Below, in pieces: positions 44,623-53,379 of a DNA stretch of 64,000 bases. Where the stretch lies: assembly GCA_963844625.1 (NCBI GenBank), contig CAWJPF010000024.1:248001-312000 (forward strand), read 5' to 3'. Position 1 is the stretch's first letter. Each line of letters begins with the position of its first letter. The stretch is from Palsa-504 sp963844625. GTDB lineage: Bacteria > Actinomycetota > Actinomycetes > Streptosporangiales > Streptosporangiaceae. The notes under the pieces were generated by a model. That model was not told the origin of the DNA and did not search any database. It worked only from the letters and a program-made list of their open reading frames with translations. The position numbers were made by a program, and so were the translations under genes.

Positions 44623-44664
44623 AAGACGTCACAGATAACGCGGGTTACGCGAACCGGCGCGGAG

Positions 44665-44760
44665 CTAGGCGCCGTCGCGGCGCGGAGCTTAGGCGTCGTC
44701 GCGGCCGCGGAGCTAGGCGCCGTCGCGGCGCGGAGCTTAGGCGCCGTCGCGACGGCGGCG
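44665..44760 (-). repeat. 24-bp tandem array containing the enoyl-CoA hydratase stop codon, 4 units
   Basis: Read on the minus strand, the end of the gene, Arg-Asp-Gly-Ala-stop, recurs downstream at exact 24-base intervals, with stops at 44737, 44713, 44689 and 44665 (TAA, TAG, TAA, TAG). The period is a multiple of three, so all four stops are in frame. Copies differ by a few bases. Confidence 0.9.
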
Positions 44761-45477
44761 GCGCAGGGACCAGAGCTGGGCCCCCCGCTCCACCTCGAGC
44801 GCCGCCGCCCACGGCAGCCGCGGGGGTCCGAGCTCGGTCCGCAGGCTGGCCGTGGCCTTCCTGGCCAGGTCCGGGTCCCGGGCGGCCCTGCGGGCCAGTT
44901 CGGCGGCTCGCTCCTCCACCTTGCCGGACGGCAAGGCCTCCCAGGCCAGGCCGAGCTGCACGGCCCGCAGGCCTGATATCTCCTCGCCGAACAGGCCTGC
45001 CGCGGCGGCGGCCTCGGGGCCCGCCCGCCCGGCGAGCAACCCGAAGTGCCCTCCGCCCGGGTGCAGGCCGATCCGCAGGAAGCCGCTGATAAGCCGGGCG
45101 TCCTCGGCCACGATCCGCAGGTCGGTGGCGAGCATCAGGTTGATCCCGGCCCCGACCGCGGCACCGCGGACCGCGGCCACGGTCGGCATCTCAAGCTGAC
45201 CGACCCGGGTAAAAGCCCGGTAGATGCCGCTGAGGGAGGCATACCGTCGTTCCTCGGCCGGGTCGCGGCCGACCTCCTCCAGGTCGCCGCGCTCGGCCCC
45301 CGAGCAGAACGTGCCGCCGGCGCCCTTGATGACGGCGGCGCCCACGGCCGGATCGCGGTCCGCCGCGTCGCACGCCGCGACCATCTGGTCCGCCAGTTCA
45401 TTGTTGAGGGCGTTCCTGGTCGCGGGCGCGTTCACCGTGATGAACGCGACGCCTTCGCTGATCTCAAGATCGATCAT
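44737..45477 (-). CDS. Enoyl-CoA hydratase/isomerase family protein
   Basis: The 246-residue crotonase-fold protein has the oxyanion-hole motifs GGTFCSGAERGD (about 53) and GAAVGAGINLMLATDLRI (about 105), and the GLHPGGG stretch. The catalytic acidic residues are not both at the classical positions, so the exact reaction is uncertain. The last residues, RRRRRDGA, are part of a tandem array that repeats the stop codon. It starts four bases after the WYL regulator's stop, on the same strand, so they are likely one transcript. Confidence 0.88.
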   Translation of the reverse strand: MIDLEISEGVAFITVNAPATRNALNNELADQMVAACDAADRDPAVGAAVIKGAGGTFCSGAERGDLEEVGRDPAEERRYASLSGIYRAFTRVGQLEMPTVAAVRGAAVGAGINLMLATDLRIVAEDARLISGFLRIGLHPGGGHFGLLAGRAGPEAAAAAGLFGEEISGLRAVQLGLAWEALPSGKVEERAAELARRAARDPDLARKATASLRTELGPPRLPWAAALEVERGAQLWSLRRRRRDGA

Positions 45478-45481
45478 GAGC

Positions 45482-46696
45482 TCAGTACCTTACTGGTGGC
45501 GATCGGGTGGCGCTGGAGCTACGTTCCAACCACAACGATGGAGCATCGATGTTGCTATAGCCACTACGATGCTCCATCGTTGTGGTGGCGTCGGGGGGCG
45601 CGGCGGGCGGAGGCGCTGGTGGCGCCGGGGAGAGGCGGCGGGCGGAGGCGCTGCGGGCGGGGTCGCGGGGGGCGGGGGGCGCTGGAGGCGGAGGCGGGGG
45701 CGTCGGGGGCGTCGGGGAGCGGCTGGCCGCCTGCAGCAGGCGGGCGGCCAGCGCCTTGCAGCGTTCGCTCAGCTCCGGGGGCTCAAGTGGGGTGAAGGGC
45801 ACGCCGAGCAGGGCCAGGTGCAGGGCGATCGAGTCGAGGGAATCCGAACCCGACGTGAGCAGGCACTGCCGGTCATCGACCGCCTCGACGACCGCGACCG
45901 TCGCGGGCACCATACCCGCGACGACGTCGGCGGGCGCCTCGAGCAGGACCCGCGCCTGCCAGCGGTAGGGCCGGGAGGAGATCTGTTCGCTCACGAACCT
46001 GGCGGCGTCGGGCGGATCGGCCGGGCGCGACCTGACGCCCGTCGGCCGCGGGTCCTGCAGTCGGTCCACCCGGAACGTCCGCCATTCTCTCCGGTCCAGG
46101 TCGTGCGCGACGAGATACCAGCGCCGACCGGTGGAAACCAGGCGGTACGGCTCCACGTGGCGGTGGCTGCGGTCCCCGGCTCCGTTCCGATAGCCGAACC
46201 GCAGCCGCTCGCCGCGAGCGCAGGCCAGCGCGAGCAGCGCCAGGACGCCCGGCTCGACCTTCGGCTCGGCCGTGGTCAGCGGTACGGTGGTCGCGGTGAT
46301 CGCCTCCACGCGACGGCGCAGGCGAGGCGGCATGACCTGGTCGATGGCGGCCGCGGCACGGTTGGCCGCTTCGGAGTTGTCGCGCAGGCCCGGGTCGGCC
46401 GACGCGGCCCGCAGACCGAGCGCCACCGCGACGGCGGCGTCGTCGTCAAGCAGCAACGGCGGCAGGCCGACGCCCGCGCCGAGGGCGTAGCCGCCGTGGC
46501 GGCCGGGGACGGCGCGCACCGGGTAACCGAGCACCCGGAGCCGGTCGATGTCCCGGCGGACGGTTCGCGTGGTGACGCCAAGCCGCGCGGCCAGCTCATC
46601 CCCCCGCCAGTTCGGACGGGCGGTGAGGAGCGGCAGCAACCTGAGTAGCCGCCCTGCGGTACCGGTCGCTGCGGTATCGGTCACGTTCACCATCAT
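45482..46696 (-). CDS. WYL-domain HTH regulator (YafY type) with Pro-rich tail
   Basis: The protein of 404 residues has an HTH_11 domain (RLLRLLPLLTARPNWRGDEL, then VTTRTVRRDIDRLRVLGYP), a WYL domain with GRRWYLVAHDLDRREWRTF (about 185-203) and a WCX-like region to about 310. WYL proteins sense nucleic acids or nucleotides and act as regulators. After that comes an unusual tail of about 80 residues, mostly Pro/Ala/Ser, ending in codons that form a 20-bp palindrome (45529-45586). The tail may be read-through into once non-coding DNA. It is divergent from the DinB gene, a likely target. Confidence 0.88.
   Translation of the reverse strand: MMVNVTDTAATGTAGRLLRLLPLLTARPNWRGDELAARLGVTTRTVRRDIDRLRVLGYPVRAVPGRHGGYALGAGVGLPPLLLDDDAAVAVALGLRAASADPGLRDNSEAANRAAAAIDQVMPPRLRRRVEAITATTVPLTTAEPKVEPGVLALLALACARGERLRFGYRNGAGDRSHRHVEPYRLVSTGRRWYLVAHDLDRREWRTFRVDRLQDPRPTGVRSRPADPPDAARFVSEQISSRPYRWQARVLLEAPADVVAGMVPATVAVVEAVDDRQCLLTSGSDSLDSIALHLALLGVPFTPLEPPELSERCKALAARLLQAASRSPTPPTPPPPPPAPPAPRDPARSASARRLSPAPPAPPPAAPPDATTTMEHRSGYSNIDAPSLWLERSSSATRSPPVRY
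45529..45586. repeat. Long perfect palindrome, 20-bp arms
   Basis: ACCACAACGATGGAGCATCG (45529-45548) is the exact reverse complement of 45567-45586, with an 18-base loop. It lies within the last codons of the WYL gene, four bases from its end-region stop at 45482 being about 47 bases away. No T-run follows on either strand. It looks like a dispersed palindromic repeat or strong terminator rather than coding sequence. Confidence 0.85.
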
Positions 46697-46761
46697 GCAC
46701 GTTCGCGCCGCCGCCCTATTGAGGACATCACCTGTCCGCATCGCGGCCTATGGTGAGCGCC

Positions 46762-47343
46762 ATGGCTGATATTGACTGGAACTTCCAGCTGGCTGAACAG
46801 CTGGACTGGCACTGGCGTGAGCAGCTGCGGCCGCGGCTGGACGGCATGACCGACGCGGAGTACCGCTGGGAGCCGGTGGCGGGCGCGTGGAACGTGCGGC
46901 CGCGAGGGACCAGTTCCGCGCCCATTTCGGTCGGCGGAGGTGAGTTCACCATGGACTTCGCCCTGCCCCAGCCGGTCCCGCCGCCGGTGACGACGATCGC
47001 CTGGCGGATCGGGCATATCGTGGTCGGCGTGCTCGGCATGCGAGTGGCCAGCCATTTCGGCGGCCCGCAGGCCGATTATTCCTCTCATCGCTACCCCGGC
47101 GACGCGGCGACCGCGCTCGGCCAGCTCGACGCGGCCTACGCTGGATGGATCGCCGGCGTGCGCGGACTGGGCGCCGAAGGGCTAGCCAGGTCCTGCGGGC
47201 CGGCCGAAGGGCCGTGGTCGGAGTCGTCCATGGCCGAGCTTGTCCTGCATATTAACCGGGAGATGCTGCACCACGGCGCCGAGATCGCGCTACTGCGCGA
47301 CCTGTACCTGTGGCACTATGACGGCGCCGCCGCGCCGTCATGA
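46762..47343 (+). CDS. DinB superfamily protein
   Basis: The 193-residue protein has the four-helix DinB/YfiT fold: WNFQLAEQLDWHWREQLRPR in helix 1, TTIAWRIGHIVVGVLGMR in the middle and VLHINREMLHHGAEIALLRD near the end. Histidines in WRIGH and HINREMLHHG are at the usual metal-site positions. Members include thiol transferases that use mycothiol. An ATG at 46750 is the alternative start. It is divergent from the WYL regulator. The stop TGA is followed by a TGACCCCG array. Confidence 0.85.
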   Translation: MADIDWNFQLAEQLDWHWREQLRPRLDGMTDAEYRWEPVAGAWNVRPRGTSSAPISVGGGEFTMDFALPQPVPPPVTTIAWRIGHIVVGVLGMRVASHFGGPQADYSSHRYPGDAATALGQLDAAYAGWIAGVRGLGAEGLARSCGPAEGPWSESSMAELVLHINREMLHHGAEIALLRDLYLWHYDGAAAPS

Positions 47344-47358
47344 CCGCGGAGAGTTTCC

Positions 47359-47403
47359 TGACCCGTGACCCCGTGACCCCGTGACCCCGTGACCCCTGAC
47401 CCG
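47359..47403 (+). repeat. TGACCCCG tandem array after the DinB gene, 6 units
   Basis: Units of 7-8 bases starting with TGACCC lie at 47359, 47366, 47374, 47382, 47390 and 47397. Each carries a TGA, and the gene's own stop at 47341 reads TGACCGCG, a likely founder. The array ends just before the VOC gene's ribosome-binding site. Confidence 0.88.
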
Positions 47404-47415
47404 TGGAGCCTGACC

Positions 47416-47847
47416 ATGTACACCAAGATCCAGATCGTCTTCGACGCGGCCGACCCGGAAAAGCTCGCGGAATTCTGGGAGCTGGCGCTCGGGTACGTCA
47501 TCGAGCCCCCGCCGGAGGACTTTGCGAGCTGGGAGGACTTCGCCCGGTCGATCGGCTTGCCCGAATCGGAGTTCGAGGCCCAGGCCTCCCGGATCGACCC
47601 GGAAGGCGCGGGTCCCCGGCTGTACTTCCAGCGCGTCCCTGAAGGTAAGACCGCGAAGAACCGGGTCCACCTGGACGTCCGCGTAGCCGCACGCGGGGTC
47701 CACGGCGAGGCCCGCAAGCGGCTAGTCAGCGAGCACGTGGAGCGGCTGGTCCAGGCCGGCGCCAGCATCGCCTGGGAAACCGAGGACAGCCGCGGCGACG
47801 CCATCGTCATGCGCGACCCGGAGGGTAACGAGTTCTGCGTGACCTGA
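47416..47847 (+). CDS. VOC family (glyoxalase-like) protein
   Basis: The 143-residue protein has two beta-alpha-beta-beta-beta modules: KIQIVFDAADPEKLAEFWELALGY and, in the second, NRVHLDVRV with ISIAWETE-type and IVMRDPEGNEFCV strands at the end. Metal ligands typical of the fold (His in VHLDV, Glu in EGNEF) are present. Role probably lyase, dioxygenase or binding protein. GGAG precedes the ATG by eight bases; it follows the DinB gene and is likely co-transcribed. Confidence 0.85.
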   Translation: MYTKIQIVFDAADPEKLAEFWELALGYVIEPPPEDFASWEDFARSIGLPESEFEAQASRIDPEGAGPRLYFQRVPEGKTAKNRVHLDVRVAARGVHGEARKRLVSEHVERLVQAGASIAWETEDSRGDAIVMRDPEGNEFCVT

Positions 47848-48497
47848 CCGCCGCGGCCGGGCAGCCCCCGGAACACCCGGTACCTCATTCCGCAAGCGCG
47901 CATGGATGCTCGAGACGTTCGGCAAATTCGCCAGTCAGTGAACTCCGCAACGCCATGACACCGGGCTTTCATCACGTCAGAGCGTACTGAAACCGGGGTG
48001 CGGCCCGTCCGGCGCCGCACGTCCGGGCTCATGTGACAGTCGCGGTCCCCGGCCAGGCAAGCGTCCTTGGTCGTGGATACCGACCGCCCGAATCACGACC
48101 AGAACTGACGAAAGATCTTCGGTATCGGCCAGGGCCTGAACAGCCGCAATGGTTAATTGGGATCCCTTATTCAGGTCTTTATCTCAACTTCTTCTAACAC
48201 ATGGCCAGTCATACGGATCACCACTAACATGCCCTTACATCAGACTGTGCTGCACGTGCAGACTGGTGCCTGTCGCGACCTGGGGTACTCAGCTGAGTCA
48301 ATCCGGAGCCGGCGGACGGGTTGGCGTTTCGCGGCGGGCGGCCATGACGCGCGGTTAGCGGCCGCGCCCGGAAAGCCACGCCCGGAAGTTAGCTCGGCAC
48401 AGGGCTAGCGCCGAGGACTGATTCACGCCGAGCAGTAAGCATCGGCCGAGCGGGATCACCCGTCGGCCGCGGGGCAACGCGGGAGAGGCTGTCGAAC
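47848..48497. other. 650-bp intergenic region upstream of the STAND genes
   Basis: No convincing gene. The stretch 48100-48270 is markedly richer in A/T than its surroundings and holds a perfect 12-bp palindrome, CTGCACGTGCAG, at 48250-48261. A 69-codon frame from 48149 lacks actinobacterial codon bias and is probably not coding. The promoter of the downstream gene is presumably here; the composition suggests acquired DNA. Confidence 0.5.
48250..48261. promoter_or_regulatory. Palindrome upstream of the STAND gene
   Basis: CTGCACGTGCAG is a perfect 12-bp palindrome in an AT-rich intergenic region, 237 bases before the start of the first STAND/TPR gene. It is a candidate regulator site; no regulator gene is adjacent. 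Confidence 0.35.
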
Positions 48498-50713
48498 GTG
48501 GTCGCGCAGCGTGCCGGAGCGCCGCCGCCTTCTCCGGTCCTGCTGTCCGGGATCGTCCCGCCGCTCGCGGACTCCTATTACCAGCGCCCGGAAACCGGGC
48601 TCGCGCTGCGGAACGGCCTGTATCCGGGCGACACCGTCGTACTGACTCACGGCGAGGAGACCGCGCTCGCGCCCGCAGCCCAGGGCGGCACCGGCAAGAC
48701 GCAGCTCGCGGTGGCTTACGCCCGTGCCCTGTGGAGTCTGCGGGCCGTCGAGGTCCTCGTCTGGGTCACCGCGACGAACCGGGACGCGATCATCACCGGC
48801 TACGCGGAGGCGGCCGGCATGGTCGGGGCGACCGGCGCGGTCGGGGCAGCGGGCGCGGCCGGGGCGGCCGGCGTGTTCGGGGCGACGGGCGCGGTCGGGC
48901 CGACCGGCGTGTTCGGGGCGACGGGCGCGGCCGATCACGGCGCGCCCGCAGGCGCCGGGTACCACTCTGGCGCCGAGGCGGCCGCGGACGGCTTCGTCGC
49001 CTGGATGGCGCGCACCATGCGCCCGTGGGCGCTGGTCATGGACGACCTGAGCGATCCGGGCGACCTGGCGGACCTGTGGCCAGCCTGCCCGGCCGGCCAG
49101 GTGGTGATCACGACGCGGCGGCCCGGTGAGGCGCTGTCGGCAGCCGTCGCCCGCCTGCGGATCGCGCCAATCGACGGGTTCAACCGGCGCGAGGCCCTGT
49201 CCTATCTCACCACCCGGCTCACCGATTATCCCGACCAGCGGATGGAGGCGCTTGAGCTCGGCGAGGACCTCGAGGGGCTGCCGCTCGGCCTCGCCCAGGC
49301 GGCCGCCATGATGAAGGTGACCGGGCTGAGCTGCCGGGAGTACCGCGGGCACCTCGCCGAGCGGCGCGAGCACATGTCTGGCGTGGCGGTGGAGGGCGTT
49401 TCGGCGGGCGTGCTGGCCACCTGGTCGCTGTCGGCCGAATGCGCGCACCGGCTCCCGCCCGCGGGGCTGGCCTGGCCGGCCCTCGCACTGGCCGCGATGC
49501 TTGACCCGCACGGGATCCCAGGGGCCGTGCTGACCAGCCCGGCCGCGTGCGGCTACATCATGGGACGGCCGAGCGCGGCCGGGCGACACGACCAGGATGC
49601 GGTCCGTGCCGCCGTCACCAACCTGGCCCGGGCCGGCCTGGTCAGCATCGACCCGACGAGCCCGGTCCGCACGGTGCGGATGCACAGATGCGTCCAGGCC
49701 GCCGTCCGCGCCTACCTGCCGCCGGCCGACTACGAGCAGGCCGTACTCGCGGCGGCCGACGCCCTGATCCAGGCCTGGCCGGAAACCAGCGGCGGCGCGC
49801 AGCATGAGCAGGCGCTCCGTGACGGCACGAGCGCGCTGTGGACCCCGCAAGCCCTGGGCACCACGGCGCGGCACGCGGCCGGAAGCGGCCTGCGGCACCC
49901 GCTCTGGCAACCGGAGGCTCACCCGCTGCTGTTCCGCCAGGGCATGAGCCTGGAGGACAGCGGACTCGCCTCCTCCGCCATCACGTACTGGCAGGCCATG
50001 CTCATGACCAGCACCCGGCTGCTCGGGGCCGGGCACGCCAACGCGGTGGTGGCCAGGGACAGGCTGGCCGCCGCGTACGAGTCGGCCGGACGCTTCGCGG
50101 AGGCCATCGCCGTGTTCCAGCAGGGGCTAGCGGACCGGGAGCGCAGCGTGGGGCCGGAGCACCCGGACACGATCAGGGCGCGCGGGCACCTGGCCCACGC
50201 CTACTTCAGCGCCGGCCGCCGGCCGAGGCGGTCGCGCTTTACGAGCAGATGATCGCGGTCGCCAGCAGGCAGCTCGGCCTGGGGCATCCGGTGACGCTGA
50301 CCGCGCGGTCGGCGCTGGCCGCGGCCTACCTGGCGGGCGGCCGGGCCCAGGCCTCGCGGGGCGGCTACCAGATGCTGGTGGCCGACGCGGAACGGATCCT
50401 CGGCGGGAGCCATCCGACCACGCTGGCCGCACGGGACAACCTGGCCAGCGCCCTGCTCGCCAACGGGCAGGCCGCGGACGCGATCGAGCAGTACGGACGG
50501 CTGCTGGCCGACACCGAAGCGCTGGGCGGGCCGGATCAGCCGGACTCGATCACGGCGCGCGCCAAGCTGGCGGCGGCTTACCGGCAGGTCGGACGGCCGA
50601 CCGACGCCATCCAGCAGTACGCGCGAGCACTGGCGGACGCCGAGCGCTACCTCGGCCCCGACCACCCGGTGACCAGGACAGTCCGCGAGACCCTCAACGC
50701 CGCCCGGACCTGA
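48498..50713 (+). pseudogene. STAND (NB-ARC) NTPase with TPR repeats, copy 1, frameshifted
   Basis: Two frames give a protein of about 738 residues. Frame one has the N-terminal VLLSGIVPPLADSYYQRPET, Walker A AQGGTGKTQLAVAYA (about 60-74), a collagen-like insert (48825-48932), Walker B ALVMDDLSD, GLPLGLAQAAAMM (the NB-ARC GLPL motif) and the first TPRs. At 50215-50222 (CCGGCCGCCGG) one base is missing; the second frame then continues PAEAVALYEQMIAVASRQLG with four more TPRs to 50713. STAND proteins oligomerise on sensing a ligand, often a phage protein. No effector domain is seen at the N-terminus. The second copy is intact, and all motifs remain here, so a sequencing error is plausible. Confidence 0.85.
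48825..48932 (+). repeat. 18-bp tandem repeat encoding collagen-like hexapeptides, 6 units
   Basis: Six 18-base units encode GATGAV, GAAGAA, GAAGVF, GATGAV, GPTGVF, GATGAA, that is Gly-x-y triplets throughout. They lie inside the NB-ARC domain after Walker A, at a place where the second copy has only a short loop. Confidence 0.9.
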
Positions 50714-50842
50714 GGTGTCCGGATCTGAACGTCGCAGATCGCGTAAAGCCGGAAAGGGGCCGCGAGATCGCCGTAGAATTTCGGCGCGGTATCGATGAGC
50801 ATGGGAACTGGGCGGGGGGAGAAAGCGAGCGAGAGGCTTTCC

Positions 50843-53362
50843 ATGATGTCCGCGCAGCAAGACGTCACACTGTCGCCGGGAATGCTGCTGTCCGGGATCG
50901 TGCCACCGCTCGCCGACGCCTATTACCCGCGCCCGGAGACCGGGCCGGACCTGGCGGGCAAACTGCGCCCCGGGCAGACCGTCGCGCTGGTGCCCGGGGA
51001 CGAGACCGACGCGATCCAGGGCGGCACCGGCAAGACGCAGCTGGCCGTGGCGTTCGCCCATGCGATGTGGAACAGCCGGGCGGTCGAGGTCCTGGTCTGG
51101 GTGAACGCGGCCCGCCGGGAATCGGTCATCACCGGCTTCGCGCAGGCGGCGAACACGGTGGACGCCGGCGATCCGGCCGAGGACGCCGAGGTGGCCGCGG
51201 GCCGCTTCATCTCCTGGCTGGCCCACACCAGGCGGGCCTGGGTCCTGATCCTGGACGACCTGGCCGAGGTCACCGACCTGGACGGGCTGTGGCCGGGCGG
51301 CCCGTGCGGCCAGATCGTGATCACCACCAAGTGTCCGGCCTCGGTGTTCGAGGGTCCCATGTTCAAGGGCGAAACCTTCGAGAGTGAGACCTTCAACGGT
51401 GCGGGCTTCCACGGTGAGGCGTCCGGCCACCGGGACATCACGGTAATCCCGGTGGGCGGCCTGAGCCGCCGCGAGGCGCTCGACTATCTCGGCGCCCGGC
51501 TCACCGACTATCCCGACCAGCGGATCGAGGCACTCGACCTCGGCGTAGACCTCGACGGCCTGCCCCTCGGGCTGGCCCAGGCCACCGCGGTGATGAACAC
51601 GCGCGGACAGGGCTGCCGGGAATACCGCGTACAGCTGGCCGAACGCCGCCCGCACATGCCCGCCGTGCCCGGCTTGTCGGCGGCGGTCCTGGCCACCTGG
51701 TCGATCGCCGCGGAGTGCGCGCACGGACTGCCGCCCGCTGGGCTGGCCTGGCCGACGCTGGTCCTGACCGCCATGCTCGATCATCACGGCGTGCCTGGCG
51801 CCGTGCTGGCCAGCCCGGCCGCCTGCAGTTATATCGCGGGTCGCCCGAGCACCGCGAGCCAGCCCGATCGGGCCATGGTGCGCGCTGCGATCAGCAACCT
51901 GGCGCAGGCCGGGCTAGTCACTATCGATCAGGTCAGTCTCGCGCGCACGGTGCAGATGCACGCCAGCGTGCAGGCCGCCGTGCTGGCCTACCTGCCGGCA
52001 GAGGAGCTCGAGCAGGCCGTGCTGGCCGCCGCTGACGCACTCCTGGAGGCTTGGCCTGAAGACGACGACGGCGGGTCCGCTCGTGAACAGGCCCAGGCCA
52101 GCAAAAATCAGCTGGGCCAGGCACTGCGGGACTGCGCCGCGACGCTGCGGGCACGGGACGGCGGGGTGCTGTGGCAGCCCGAGGCCCATCGGCTGCTATT
52201 CCGCGCGGGGCGCTCGCTCGAGCACGGCAGGCTGGCCGAGCCGGCCATCGCGTACTGGAAGTCGATGGTGGCCACGAGCACCCGGCTGCTCGGACCGGCC
52301 CATCCGAACACCACGGGCGCCCGGGAGCGGCTCGCGGCGGCCTACGAATCGGGCGGGAAGTCCGCCGACGCCATCGCCAGCTACGCTGCGGCGCTGGCTG
52401 ACAAGGAGCGGAACCTCGGACCCGAGCACGCCGAGACCCTCGCGGCCCGCGGCCAGCTGGGCCACGCCTACGCCAGCGCAGGACAGCACGCCGACGCCGT
52501 GCTGCTCTACGAGCGCACCGTGGCCGACTCCGAACGGCTGCTGGGATTCGGCCACCCGGCCACGCTGGACGCGCACGCCCGGCTGGCCGAGGCCTACCAG
52601 ATGGCGGGAAACACGCCGGAGGCGATCTCCGCCTACGAGGCATTGCTGGCCGGTACCCAGCACCATCTCGGCGTCGGCCACCCGATCACGCTGGAGGCCC
52701 GGCCCCGCCTGGGGGCCGCTTACGCGGCGAGCGGCCGGCCCAGGGACGCCATCAGGCAGTACGAGCAGGCGCTGGCCGACCAGGAGCGGATGCACGGCCG
52801 CGACCATCCGGACACGATCGCGGCACGGGCGATCCTGGCGTCGGCGTTCCGCGCCGCAGGCAAGGGCAAGGACGCCATCGCGCAGTACGAACGGGTGCTG
52901 GCTGACCGCGAGCGGGTCCAGGGCGCCGATCATCCGGACACCATCGCGGGCCGCGCGAACCTCGCCTACGCCTACCGCAGCGCGGGACGGCTCAAGGACG
53001 CTGTGCCCGTTTACGAGCGCACGCTAGAAGACCGGGTCCGCATCCAGGGGCTCGACCACCGGGACACTCTCACCGCGCGCTCCAACCTGGCCGCCTGCTA
53101 CCAGCAGAGCCGCCGGCTCGCCGAGGCCATCCCGCAGTACGAGCGCGCGGTGGCCGACAGCGAGCGGATGCTCGGGGCGGGCGATGAGGAAACCCTGACC
53201 ACCCGCTGCAACCTCGCCACCGCCTATTACGCGGCCGGCCGGCTCAGCGATGCCGTCATGGTCTTGCAAAGAGCCCTCTCCGACTGCGAGAAATATCTAG
53301 GACCGGATCACCAGATGACCCAGACCGTGCGCGAGAACCTCGACGCCGCGACCCAGGCCTGA
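50843..53362 (+). CDS. STAND (NB-ARC) NTPase with TPR repeats, copy 2
   Basis: The 839-residue protein is a paralogue of the preceding one. It has MLLSGIVPPLADAYYPRPET, Walker A IQGGTGKTQLAVAFAHAMW (about 57-75), Walker B VLILDDLAEV, GLPLGLAQATAVM, a winged-helix-like region and about nine TPRs of 42 residues (kinesin-light-chain type; for example KDAIAQYERVLADRERVQGA) from about residue 480. A 15-base repeat at 51353-51417 inserts a loop after Walker B. The start follows AGAGG; ATGs at 50795 and 50801 are also in frame. No effector domain is recognised. It ends 17 bases before the GMC oxidoreductase gene. Confidence 0.9.
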   Translation: MMSAQQDVTLSPGMLLSGIVPPLADAYYPRPETGPDLAGKLRPGQTVALVPGDETDAIQGGTGKTQLAVAFAHAMWNSRAVEVLVWVNAARRESVITGFAQAANTVDAGDPAEDAEVAAGRFISWLAHTRRAWVLILDDLAEVTDLDGLWPGGPCGQIVITTKCPASVFEGPMFKGETFESETFNGAGFHGEASGHRDITVIPVGGLSRREALDYLGARLTDYPDQRIEALDLGVDLDGLPLGLAQATAVMNTRGQGCREYRVQLAERRPHMPAVPGLSAAVLATWSIAAECAHGLPPAGLAWPTLVLTAMLDHHGVPGAVLASPAACSYIAGRPSTASQPDRAMVRAAISNLAQAGLVTIDQVSLARTVQMHASVQAAVLAYLPAEELEQAVLAAADALLEAWPEDDDGGSAREQAQASKNQLGQALRDCAATLRARDGGVLWQPEAHRLLFRAGRSLEHGRLAEPAIAYWKSMVATSTRLLGPAHPNTTGARERLAAAYESGGKSADAIASYAAALADKERNLGPEHAETLAARGQLGHAYASAGQHADAVLLYERTVADSERLLGFGHPATLDAHARLAEAYQMAGNTPEAISAYEALLAGTQHHLGVGHPITLEARPRLGAAYAASGRPRDAIRQYEQALADQERMHGRDHPDTIAARAILASAFRAAGKGKDAIAQYERVLADRERVQGADHPDTIAGRANLAYAYRSAGRLKDAVPVYERTLEDRVRIQGLDHRDTLTARSNLAACYQQSRRLAEAIPQYERAVADSERMLGAGDEETLTTRCNLATAYYAAGRLSDAVMVLQRALSDCEKYLGPDHQMTQTVRENLDAATQA

Positions 53363-53379
53363 CCGCGAGAGGCAGAAAA

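Noticed and set aside
44665..44760. CRISPR array
   Set aside because: The 24-bp units are directly adjacent with no spacers, and no cas gene is present; the same holds for the other arrays in the window.
45224..46648. 474-codon plus-strand frame opposite the WYL and enoyl-CoA hydratase genes
   Set aside because: It runs across two minus-strand genes with recognisable domains and is Gly/Arg-rich low-complexity sequence.
48149..48358. 69-codon frame in the region before the STAND genes
   Set aside because: It lies in AT-richer DNA, has Cys/Arg-rich composition without actinobacterial codon bias and lacks a good ribosome-binding site.
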